From Leucobacter sp. UBA1945 (GTDB taxonomy: Bacteria > Actinomycetota > Actinomycetes > Actinomycetales > Microbacteriaceae): a stretch of 17,093 nt of DNA. Below, piece by piece: positions 5,762 to 13,100 of the stretch. How positions within the stretch are numbered: the stretch's first letter is position 1; each line of letters starts with the position of its first letter. The stretch is from NCBI GenBank assembly GCA_002336855.1, contig DDEV01000075.1:12345-29437 (forward strand). The letters are read 5' to 3'. The notes beneath the pieces were generated by a model that had not been told where the DNA came from, searched no databases, and saw only the letters and a list, made by a program, of their open reading frames with translations. The position numbers and the translations under genes are program-made.

Positions 5762-6817
5762 GTGAGTAACTTTGACGCGAGCGTGATCGCTGCCGTGACC
5801 GGACACATGAATGGCGACCACCCTGAAGACAACCTGCTGATCGTTCGCGCTTTCGGGTACCCCGAGGCGACCGGCAGCACCATGACCGGCCTTGACAACA
5901 CAGCCGGCGTCTGGCGCGTCGAAGATGCGAGCGGCGAACACGAGGTGCGCGTCGAGTGGCCGAGCGGCGCGATCAGCCAGCGCCCCGAGATTCGCCGTGA
6001 GGTTGTCGCGCTCTACAAGACCGCCTGCGAAAAGCTCGGCCTGCCCGCGCGTGAAGAGCACGCCCCGGCGGCAGATGCGGCTGCGCACGGCCACGGTGGC
6101 GCGAGCCCGCACGGCCACGGTGGCGCGAGCCCGCACGGCAACCCCCACGCGAAGCCCGAAGACGACGGCTCGTTCTCGTACGCGATTCGCACCGCGACCT
6201 GGGGTGACCACTCAGACAGTGAGGGCTCGAGCGTGATGGAAGACATCATGCGCATGCGCGCCACCCGCGAAGAGTACGTCGATCTCGTGGTACAGCACTA
6301 CTTCATGTATGAGGCGCTCGAAGAGGCGTCGAAGGCACTCGCAGCAGATCCCCGCTTCGCGGCGTTGCACCCCGCTGCGATCGTGCGCGAGCAGACCCTC
6401 GTCGAAGACCTCGAGTTTCTCGTCGGCGAGAACTGGCGCGACGAGATCTCGCCGGTGCCCGCGACCGCAGCCTACGCCGACCGCATTCGCGAGATCGCAG
6501 CCGAGGGTTGGCTGCCCGGCATCATTGCGCACCACTACACCCGCTACCTCGGAGATCTCTCGGGCGGGCAGATGATCGCGAAGCGCGTGAAGAAGCAGTT
6601 CGGCTTCGAGCGCGCGGGCATCGCGTTCTATGACTTCACCGAGCTTGGCGATCTGGGTGAGTTCAAGCAGGCGTACCGTGGCGTGCTCGACGTGCTCGGC
6701 GAAAGCCTCGACGAGGCAGAGCGCGAGCGCATGGTTGCCGAGGTGCGCGCTGCGTACCGCTTCAACTCAGATGTGTTTGTCGACATGAAGAAGGCGAACG
6801 AGGCGCGAAACGCATAG
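5762..6817 (+). CDS. DUF2470-heme oxygenase fusion (biliverdin-producing, HmuO-like)
   Basis: Opens the heme ring to release iron, CO and biliverdin. Residues 1-95 form a DUF2470-type domain (VIAAVTGHMNGDHPEDNLLIVR), related to the C-terminal domain of HugZ-type proteins. Residues about 109-130 are a His/Gly-rich linker built from a perfect 24-bp DNA repeat. Residues about 135-345 form the heme oxygenase domain, with a probable proximal heme ligand His150 in TATWGDHSD and the distal-helix glycine motif LGDLSGGQMI. Length (351) fits a two-domain fusion. The GTG start is chosen because the protein aligns from there and a TANNNT box sits six bases upstream; the nearby GGAG is only two bases from the GTG and cannot act normally. 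A candidate IdeR box suggests induction under iron limitation. The protein is cytoplasmic and would supply iron from imported heme. The linker could bind metal or heme (inference). Confidence 0.93.
   Translation: MSNFDASVIAAVTGHMNGDHPEDNLLIVRAFGYPEATGSTMTGLDNTAGVWRVEDASGEHEVRVEWPSGAISQRPEIRREVVALYKTACEKLGLPAREEHAPAADAAAHGHGGASPHGHGGASPHGNPHAKPEDDGSFSYAIRTATWGDHSDSEGSSVMEDIMRMRATREEYVDLVVQHYFMYEALEEASKALAADPRFAALHPAAIVREQTLVEDLEFLVGENWRDEISPVPATAAYADRIREIAAEGWLPGIIAHHYTRYLGDLSGGQMIAKRVKKQFGFERAGIAFYDFTELGDLGEFKQAYRGVLDVLGESLDEAERERMVAEVRAAYRFNSDVFVDMKKANEARNA
6086..6133 (+). repeat. Two perfect 24-bp tandem units inside the heme oxygenase gene
   Basis: The unit at 6086-6109 is repeated exactly at 6110-6133 and begins a third time with a CACGGC start before diverging. 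Each unit encodes HGHGGASP. The units are in frame, so copy-number change would lengthen or shorten the His-rich linker without a frameshift. Confidence 0.9.
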
Positions 6818-6819
6818 GT

Positions 6820-6840
6820 GCGGCGAAGCCGCGATCCTTT
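6820..6840 (+). terminator. Intrinsic terminator after heme oxygenase
   Basis: GCGGC-GAA-GCCGC (6820-6832) is a tight 5-bp stem three bases after the stop codon, followed by GATCCTTTT. A second, imperfect hairpin follows (CCTTTTCG with CGAGAAAGG, to about 6862). Confidence 0.6.
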
Positions 6841-6891
6841 TCGCGCGGTAAAGCGAGAAAGGTGCGCGCCAGCCTTGGCCCCCGCGCGGGG

Positions 6892-6897
6892 TAAAGT
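6892..6897 (+). promoter_or_regulatory. -10 box of the DUF4870-like gene
   Basis: TAAAGT fits TANNNT and ends eight bases before ATG 6906. There is no Shine-Dalgarno sequence before the ATG, so the transcript is probably leaderless. No clear -35 box was seen. Confidence 0.45.
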
Positions 6898-6905
6898 CGA
6901 TAACT

Positions 6906-7406
6906 ATGACTGCACTTCCCCCCGAAACCCCGCACACGCAGCCGCCGGTCTACCCAGCGCCGACCGGTGAGGGCTCAGCCACCTACCCGGCCCAGTACAT
7001 CGCTTCGCCGAGCGGCGCAAAGTTCTGGGCACTGCTCTTTCTGTTCTACATCCCCTACGTCGGTGTGCTCGTCGGCATCATCGTCTCGCTCGTGCAGCGC
7101 GCAAGCAACAAGACGTCACCACACGAGATTGTTCGTGAGAACGCGCGCTGGGCGGCGAACTGGGCGCTGAGCTATACGCTCTATTTCTTCGTGTTGCTCG
7201 CCATCTTCATCGCTCTGGGCGTGGTGACTTCTCAGCCACCCGCTGATGGGATGGGGCCTGCTGAGCCTTCGCTGATCATCGCTTTGCCGGGCACCGTGCT
7301 CTTCGCCGTCGGCATCTACTGCCTGGTCACAATGATTCGCGGCTGCGTAATTGGCAGCCAGCGGGTGCACCGACCGGCACTCGCGATTCCGTTCTTTCGC
7401 GGTTAA
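6906..7406 (+). CDS. DUF4870-like small membrane protein
   Basis: A 166-residue protein with a Pro/Thr-rich cytoplasmic N terminus (about 1-37) and three hydrophobic helices near residues 38-63, 85-107 and 121-145. The segment HEIVRENARWAANWALSYTLYF between the first two helices resembles the DUF4870 pattern (HAREALNWQ-type). The C terminus is basic and short. The family has no established function that I can name. A leaderless-type -10 box precedes it and the heme oxygenase terminator isolates it from the gene upstream, so it is probably monocistronic. It lies just before the type VII effector operon, but nothing in the sequence ties it to secretion. Confidence 0.75.
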   Translation: MTALPPETPHTQPPVYPAPTGEGSATYPAQYIASPSGAKFWALLFLFYIPYVGVLVGIIVSLVQRASNKTSPHEIVRENARWAANWALSYTLYFFVLLAIFIALGVVTSQPPADGMGPAEPSLIIALPGTVLFAVGIYCLVTMIRGCVIGSQRVHRPALAIPFFRG

Positions 7407-7513
7407 TTTGCGACAAGGATCGACCAGCCTCCGAGCGCAGCAAGCCGCCTGGTAGTGCCACTCACAGAGGGTGTTTCGCGAGAAAGTGCTGGCCGTATCT
7501 CTGAAAACCTCTC

Positions 7514-7519
7514 TATAAT
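7514..7519 (+). promoter_or_regulatory. -10 box of the type VII effector operon promoter
   Basis: A perfect TATAAT, rare in this GC-rich window, lies 180 bases before the first WXG100-like gene. No good -35 hexamer occurs at 16-18 base spacing, so an activator or alternative sigma input is possible. The rest of 7407-7698 shows no gene. Confidence 0.55.
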
Positions 7520-7525
7520 TGATTC

Positions 7526-7547
7526 CGTTCTTGAATCATGAAGAACG
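7526..7547 (+). promoter_or_regulatory. Inverted repeat at the predicted transcription start (operator or leader hairpin)
   Basis: CGTTCTT (7526-7532) and AAGAACG (7541-7547) are perfect inverted repeats separated by eight bases. They begin six bases after the TATAAT box, spanning about +1 to +20. The site could be a repressor operator or a 5' stem-loop in a leader of about 170 bases. A further perfect palindrome CCCTTCGAAGGG lies at 7615-7626 in that leader. Confidence 0.4.
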
Positions 7548-7698
7548 TTGCGCTGGCGAATTGGTTCTCGCTCGGCGTTCGAACCCCCCGCGAACCGCAT
7601 CTGGCATTGCCGGACCCTTCGAAGGGGATTTCGACGCTCGCAGCGCGCGTTTCTCAGTCTTTCAAGGCATAAGGCAAGTGCGTAGGTGAGGAGCGAGT

Positions 7699-8052
7699 AT
7701 GAAGTTCTCGATGGAAGACCAGACGCTGGTGAAGTTGGGCCAGCGTTCTCAAACAGAATCTGAAGATCTCGCTACGCTGGTGCGTCAGCTCGTCGAGGCG
7801 GCAGAGCCACTGGAGGGAGTCTTCAACGGACCCGCTCGTGCGAAGTTCAACGAGTTCAAGGCGAAGACTGATGACATCTCGACGTCGCTGAATAACGCTC
7901 TCAGCGGCATCGTCGGTGCAATTGCTGGCCAGAACCTCGCGTTCGTGACCGCAGCCGAAGACGGCGCCGGCGCGCACCAGTCCGCACAGGGCTCGACTGA
8001 CTTCAGTAGCGAAGCCGTGCTCGCACGCATCTCAGGCCAGGCTTCGGCGTAA
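7699..8052 (+). CDS. WXG100-like small helical protein (type VII partner/substrate)
   Basis: A 117-residue protein without signal peptide, Cys or Trp. Two amphipathic helices (about 8-38 and 46-78) are joined by a turn in which FNG (residues 42-44) occupies the WxG position. The tail from about 80 is Ala/Gly/Ser rich. Size and hairpin shape fit the EsxA/WXG100 superfamily or the small Lap-type partners that pair with large type VII toxins. GAGGAG at 7688-7693 is a strong ribosome site five bases before ATG 7699. It is the first gene of the effector operon and is followed after 29 bases by a second helical protein. Family membership is from pattern and context; the tryptophan is missing, so a simple WXG search may miss it. 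Confidence 0.7.
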   Translation: MKFSMEDQTLVKLGQRSQTESEDLATLVRQLVEAAEPLEGVFNGPARAKFNEFKAKTDDISTSLNNALSGIVGAIAGQNLAFVTAAEDGAGAHQSAQGSTDFSSEAVLARISGQASA

Positions 8053-8081
8053 CGCCGACGCGAGAAGTTAAGGATTTCATA

Positions 8082-8393
8082 ATGGGATACGCAAACCAGC
8101 AGGATCGCAACGACTACAGCGTCGGCGCATCGCAGTCGGCACAGGCGAACTTCGAGCAGGCGGCTACTCGCTTGGAGGCGGCGCTGCAGCGTCGCGACCA
8201 AGACGTGAAAGCAGCCATGGCTGACTATCAGGCAGACGGTGTGTCTGAAGAGTACGCGACGCTAGAGAAGCAGTGGAGCGATGCTGGCATGCAGGTGCGT
8301 CAGGTCATTTCGACGATCCGCGGGTCGTTGGAGCAGAACGACGAGATCGCGGTAACTGCGCTGCAGCGGGCGCGGGCAGCGCTTCCGATCTAA
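8082..8393 (+). CDS. Second WXG100-like helical protein
   Basis: A 103-residue, all-helical, soluble protein. Helix 1 (about 18-49) ends at YQADG (49-53) where WxG would be; helix 2 runs from about 54 to 95. A YxxxE sequence (Tyr58-Glu62), the residue pattern of the type VII secretion signal, lies at the start of helix 2 rather than at the C terminus, so its meaning is doubtful. AAGGA at 8070-8074 is a normal ribosome site for ATG 8082. With the 7699 gene it could form the heterodimer typical of EsxA/EsxB. Its stop overlaps the next start (TAATG), coupling it to the DUF6177-like protein. Confidence 0.65.
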   Translation: MGYANQQDRNDYSVGASQSAQANFEQAATRLEAALQRRDQDVKAAMADYQADGVSEEYATLEKQWSDAGMQVRQVISTIRGSLEQNDEIAVTALQRARAALPI

Positions 8394-9439
8394 TGGTGGT
8401 CTCCGTTCATCCGCTTGCGGATGAGTGGACGGATGAGTACTCGCTGTTCGTCATTGAACACGATTTGGCGACGTACTCCCGTCCGCTTCGCCATTTTTTG
8501 AGCGACTGCCGCGAGTCTCGTGTGCGGCCTGTGCTGTTGACGGGTCCGGGCGTTGTCGTCAGCCCGCAGCTTTTCACTGCCATGGCCGAGAGCGGTGCGC
8601 ACTGGGCATTTCGTGACGAAGAGGGTGTCTTTGACGCGCGTTCTGGTCTTCGGATTCAATCGATCCCCGAACTGTGGAACGGCACAGATCGCGGTGACCG
8701 ACACGGTGAGATCGCCGCGACCGGCATTGCTGTGCCCACCATCATGTTCGATATTTACGCGGGTGATCGCGCAACCCGTGACACTGCGGTGGGCCCTCTC
8801 GTAGACCACGCAGTGCGTGGCCTCGGCGGGGGCGACCTGAGCCGGTTCGGTCGTGACGAACCGCTGACATTCGCGTGGGATCACAGCGAGCTCACCACGC
8901 AGGTGCAAGCGCAAATGCCCGCGAGCGAACCGATGCTCGCATCGTCTGTCGGTGGCGCATGGGCGACAGTGACTGTGGCGCGCACCAGCGACGGCCTTAT
9001 CGAGCGCGTGCGGGGTGGATTGCCGTTGCCCGAGCTTTCACAGCTCCCGCAGACCGAGTGGCGTGACGCAGTGATGCCGGCCGTGACGGCAATGCTTGAG
9101 GGGCTCGTCTCTGACTTTCGGCCGAGGGTGGCACTCATCTCGTCGGGCATGCTGCATCACGTCGGCGACCGCTACGGCTTCTGCGTGGGCTCGCAGCCGG
9201 TCGATGCACCCCTCGCGGTGCTGATCGGCCCGCGCGCGGTGCGCGATCTGCGACTCGACCTTGACTCACTTTCAGGGCGCCACGATGTCACCGTGCTGGG
9301 GCCCGGTCGGGTGCCGAGTGCGCTCGTGCGAATGACCGGCCGCGATCCTCTTTGGAGCCAACTTCGCGCATTTGCGTTCGATCTCGAGCAGGAACGCCTT
9401 GGCGCGGTGCTCGCAACTGAAATTCAGGGGTGGGCGTAA
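8393..9439 (+). CDS. DUF6177-like protein of the type VII effector operon
   Basis: A 348-residue soluble protein. The start is the ATG sharing one base with the previous stop (TAATG); an open-frame extension upstream to 8273 overlaps the WXG100-like gene and is rejected. The N-terminal third (VRPVLLTGPGVVVSPQL, then GAHWAFRDEEGVFDARSG) resembles, from memory, proteins named DUF6177 that occur in actinobacterial ESX-type clusters. No catalytic motif, signal peptide or membrane helix is visible. Two weakly similar halves are possible (ASSVGGAWATVTVARTSDGLIE near 180; a C-terminal alpha/beta portion). Its place between WXG-like proteins and the toxin, with coupled translation on both sides, suggests a chaperone, adaptor or immunity-like role in handling the effector (inference). 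Confidence 0.65.
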   Translation: MVVSVHPLADEWTDEYSLFVIEHDLATYSRPLRHFLSDCRESRVRPVLLTGPGVVVSPQLFTAMAESGAHWAFRDEEGVFDARSGLRIQSIPELWNGTDRGDRHGEIAATGIAVPTIMFDIYAGDRATRDTAVGPLVDHAVRGLGGGDLSRFGRDEPLTFAWDHSELTTQVQAQMPASEPMLASSVGGAWATVTVARTSDGLIERVRGGLPLPELSQLPQTEWRDAVMPAVTAMLEGLVSDFRPRVALISSGMLHHVGDRYGFCVGSQPVDAPLAVLIGPRAVRDLRLDLDSLSGRHDVTVLGPGRVPSALVRMTGRDPLWSQLRAFAFDLEQERLGAVLATEIQGWA

Positions 9440-9774
9440 TGGCACTTGAGCTTGTACTTCTGAGCGACATCGCGCTGAGCCCCGACATGATGGCCGAAGT
9501 GGCGCGTGGAGTGATTCCGGATGGCACGGGAGTCTCGTACCGCGGCGGTGAGATCACCCAGTTCGTAGATGCACAGGGCGAGGCGGTGCTCACCGTCTTC
9601 GACCCGTCGCCAGTGCACGTACCTGACGAAGCCGCCGCGCAACTGCATGACCCACCAGCGGCTTTTGCGCTGTGGACAGAGATCATGATTCCGTTTCAGC
9701 ACAGCGCCCAGGGTCGGCCCCTTGCCAACGCGTTCGCGAGTGCGGTCGGCGGAGTCTTGAAGGAAAAACGGTAA
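9439..9774 (+). CDS. Unknown 111-residue protein coupled to the DUF6177-like gene
   Basis: I do not recognise this family. The ATG at 9439 again overlaps the previous stop as TAATG, with AGGGGTGGG at 9426-9434 as ribosome site; a GTG at 9430 is a less likely start. The protein is acidic and mixed alpha/beta (LELVLLSDIALSPDMMAEV; ITQFVDAQGEAVLTVFDPSPV), without signal peptide or membrane segment, and ends in a basic KEKR. Identical TAATG junctions before and after the DUF6177-like gene suggest the three products are made in fixed ratio and may form one complex. A role as effector chaperone or adaptor is possible but unproven. Confidence 0.6.
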   Translation: MALELVLLSDIALSPDMMAEVARGVIPDGTGVSYRGGEITQFVDAQGEAVLTVFDPSPVHVPDEAAAQLHDPPAAFALWTEIMIPFQHSAQGRPLANAFASAVGGVLKEKR

Positions 9775-9803
9775 TGCTGCAGGCAGAGAGGGAATGGTGA
9801 CAG

Positions 9804-10175
9804 ATGTCTCAATGGAAGATGGAGCCCGTACAGCTCTCGACGACTCTGACCGAAACCGGCACCGCCTATGAGTCGCTGCTTGGAATCTTTACTGAGGAGT
9901 CGATCACGACGATTTTTAGTGGTCTCACCTGGGGCGGCGGGTTTACTGCCTGCGTATCTTCTGCGCTGAACGAGGTGCTCAACGAGCAGCAGAACGTCAA
10001 CGTGAAGAAGATCGCGAACCACATCGGCGCGGGCGTGAGCGGCGTCGGAAACTCGGCGCGCGCGTTGCAAGCCGGTAACGAAGACATGGCGGCCACGTTT
10101 CAGACTCAGATGTCGACGGCTGCCTCGACGGGCGATTTTTCATACTTCGAGAAACACGGATATAAGGCGGAGTAG
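9804..10175 (+). CDS. DUF6507/WXG-like small protein next to the toxin
   Basis: A 123-residue helical protein. The opening MSQWKMEPVQL and the pattern of a first helix, a WGG turn (Trp43-Gly45, a true WxG), then a long second helix resembles, from memory, DUF6507 proteins found beside actinobacterial type VII toxins. No signal peptide or membrane helix. It ends three bases before the toxin's start codon, and the toxin's ribosome site (GGAG, 10169-10172) lies inside this gene, so the two are probably co-translated. That pairing and the shared WxG hairpin suggest it binds the toxin N terminus as targeting partner or chaperone (inference from Lap and EsxA/B systems). Confidence 0.65.
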   Translation: MSQWKMEPVQLSTTLTETGTAYESLLGIFTEESITTIFSGLTWGGGFTACVSSALNEVLNEQQNVNVKKIANHIGAGVSGVGNSARALQAGNEDMAATFQTQMSTAASTGDFSYFEKHGYKAE

Positions 10176-10178
10176 CAG

Positions 10179-13100
10179 ATGTCAGGGCAATATTCCGGCG
10201 AGGTGTGCGTTGCAGACGATGGGCTGATCAACCCGACCAACTTTCCTTGCAAGTCTTCAACGCTTGACACCTCGTTGATCACTGGAAGCGGCGATCAGGT
10301 CGCCGCACTGGGCACGAGTGTGCTGACCACAACCGAGAGCGCTGAGACGGCATGGAAGGGCCTACAGTCGCCGGGGGTCTTTGAAACCCCTGACAGCGGC
10401 GTTGTGTACACCCTGCTTCAACCGGCCGTGACCGGCGCAACCAACATGAAGGGCGTCACAGGGCGCGTAAGCACGGCGCTGCATACATATGCTTCCGAGC
10501 TCGACGGCATCAAGCCCGATCTCGAAGACCTCGAGCAACGCGCCAAAGAGTTTCGCACTCGAGCTCTGCAGGGGTACGAGGTGAGCAATTGGGAGGCTCA
10601 CGGGCTTGGGTTCATAGTGAACCTCGAAAATCCGACTGACAAAACCCACATTTCATGGAAAGAGCACGGGCCTGCCGTCGAGAAGAACGAGTCACTACTT
10701 GGCGAGTACAACGCGATTCTCGAACGCATCTCGACGGCTGCGACCACTTGTGCGAATGCGATTCAATCTGAGCTCACGATGATGTGTGTGGCGCCGGCCG
10801 AGGTCATCACCGCCGATATGCTCGCTGCCTCTGACATTTCGACCTGGGGAACCGCGGACGGCGAAGATCGCAACTGCACCGAGTCAGTTGGTCACGGCCT
10901 CGGAAACTTCTGGCACAACACCTGGACCGGGGCGGCCTCGCTGATCGGACGCGATGCGACCACGGGCGAGTGGAGCTGGGAGACAGCAGGCAAGACCTGG
11001 TGGGGCGTTGGCGACTTCGCGCTTTCGACGGTGATCGTGCTGGTTCCGGGAGTGAATATCGCCGCGGCCGTGCTGTCTGGTCAAGACAGCGAACTCGGCA
11101 ACTTCATGAACGACCGGTACAACACCGCGGTGAGCAGCTGGGGCGGACTGATCGGTTGGGATCAGCAGGCGCACCTTGCGGGCGAGAACGGTTGGCACAA
11201 GTACGAAGAAGACGGCATTGCCGCGCTGACTGAGTCGGTGGCCAACGTAGGTACGTTCTTCATTCCGGTGGCCGGCGCAGCGAGCGGCGGCACGAAGGCA
11301 GTGCTTGCCGGCACTCGCGTGGGATCGTTTGTGGTGAAGGCCGGGACCCATCTCGCGGAGTTCGTGATTCCTGCTGGTTCGTACCTGGTCAAGGGCACCG
11401 TGAAGGTGATTGACCTGGGAGTTGACCTGACCAAGGGCGGTTGGCGTGGCTTGGTTGATGCGCTTACGCCTGGCCCGGTGCGCCCGAACGCATTGCCAGG
11501 GATCACAGGGGTGGCGACTGAGGCTCCTCACGTGCCTCTGCCCTCGAAGACGCCTGTCTCAAGTTCGCTCGGTCTTGAGGGTGCGCCTCCGGCGCACACC
11601 GGCGGCCAGGCCCCGGGAGCCAGCGGGAGCGGTGCGCCGCACGGCGGCATCGACGGACCCCCGTTGCCGGAGCATCCGGGTGGAGAGCCCAAGCTGGGCA
11701 ACCAGTGGGGCGACCAGCAGCCGGGCGGCCAGCATCCGGTCGACCCGGCTCCGACTGAACCGCATCCGACTGATCCACATCCGGCTGACCCGAATCCTGC
11801 GGATCCGCACCCGGGTGCTGACGGTACTGGCGATCACACTGGCTCGGGACTCGATTCGGATACTCGTGATCGAATCATCGAGATGGAGAAGGGCAGCAGG
11901 CCGCTGCCCGAGACCTACCTCTCGCCCGACTACATTCGTGAGCACCTGCAGAAATTCGACGGTGGCGCGACTCGGTTCATGACCGAGTCGAACCTCTCAA
12001 AGTACGGTATCGGCCAGGCCGATGGCACCGCGTTCGTGATGCCCACCGCAGAGGTCGACGCGCTTCTTCGAAGCGTGAATGGCGATATGCGCAAGTTCGA
12101 GGCTGCGCTCGGGCTGCCAGACGGCTTCTTCGACACGAACAAGGTCGTGCGCGTTGATATCGCGAACCCTGCGCACGAGGGCCTTCGGATGCCATCGGGC
12201 AACGAGGCCGGAGCGAACTCGCAGTGGCTGCCGGGCGGAAAGCTGCCGACGGGCATCTCTGAAGCCGTGATCGACATTCCGAGCAATGGCTCGCTGAAGT
12301 ATGACGTGCAGCCGATGGGTGGGCACGCTGGGCCGGGTTCCTCCGCAACACATCTGGGAGCGAACGAGCATGCGCCAGGATCGCTTTCAGTCGAAGATCG
12401 GGTGCGAATTCAAAGCGAGTTGCCCGATTCCCTGCGTAACGATCCGCAGCACGATCCGACCCACCCGCGCTACGACTCACTCTCGCACGACAGTCATGGC
12501 AATATCGGCACCGTGAATCCAGATGTTCCTTCTGAGTCTGGTTTGACGAACAGCGGCAGGCTCATCGACCCTGACGTGATTCCTGAGCAGCTGCGCCCAT
12601 ATCTTGAGGCGGAGCCACCAGCGATCGTGTTGCGCGACGGGGTTCTCTACCTGGCTGACCGGGTTGAGGTGACGTTCAACCGAAAGATGGCTCACCATGA
12701 CCTCGTCGAGTTCGTGCGCCAGGTCGATTTGCAAGAGCAGGCCATGCGGCAGCTCAGCGCCTCGGACTGGGGAGCGAACATCGATCGCTTCGAGGCCGAG
12801 GGCCGACTGGACACTCAGGTGAAGTATCGTGAAGAGTGGCTTTCTAGCCGCACCCGAGCGCTGGAAGCGCAGGGGATGACGCCTGAGCTTGCTCACTCGA
12901 CGGCGAAGACCGAACTGGAAGGTTTGGTCGGTCTCCACGGACCCGATCAGTTCCCCGGTGGCAACCCCAACCAGCTCACCGGGTTTGGTGACAGCGGAGT
13001 GAACTCCTCGCTGGGTGCGCAGTGGGGCAGCGGGCTTGCGCGGAAGTTGCGTGAGCAACTGGAAGCAATTCTCGAGGATTCGGGGATTCCCGCCGAGCTT

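Noticed and set aside
6086..6145. CRISPR-like tandem repeats
   Set aside because: Only two perfect 24-bp units without spacers, in frame within the heme oxygenase gene.
4295..6211. Minus-strand open frame of 638 codons as one protein
   Set aside because: The part upstream of 5629 lies on the antisense of the heme oxygenase gene and has no family resemblance; the lipoprotein signal peptide fixes the start near 5629 or 5596.
7520..7698. Riboswitch in the effector operon leader
   Set aside because: I see two small palindromes but no recognisable riboswitch core; a leader hairpin or operator is as much as the sequence supports.
8253..8267. YxxxE motif (Tyr58-Glu62) of the 8082 product as type VII secretion signal
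   Set aside because: The known signal lies after helix 2 at the C terminus; this copy is at the start of helix 2 and may be chance.
8273..8392. Upstream extension of the DUF6177-like gene
   Set aside because: It overlaps the WXG-like gene in another frame; the TAATG start at 8393 explains the gene better.
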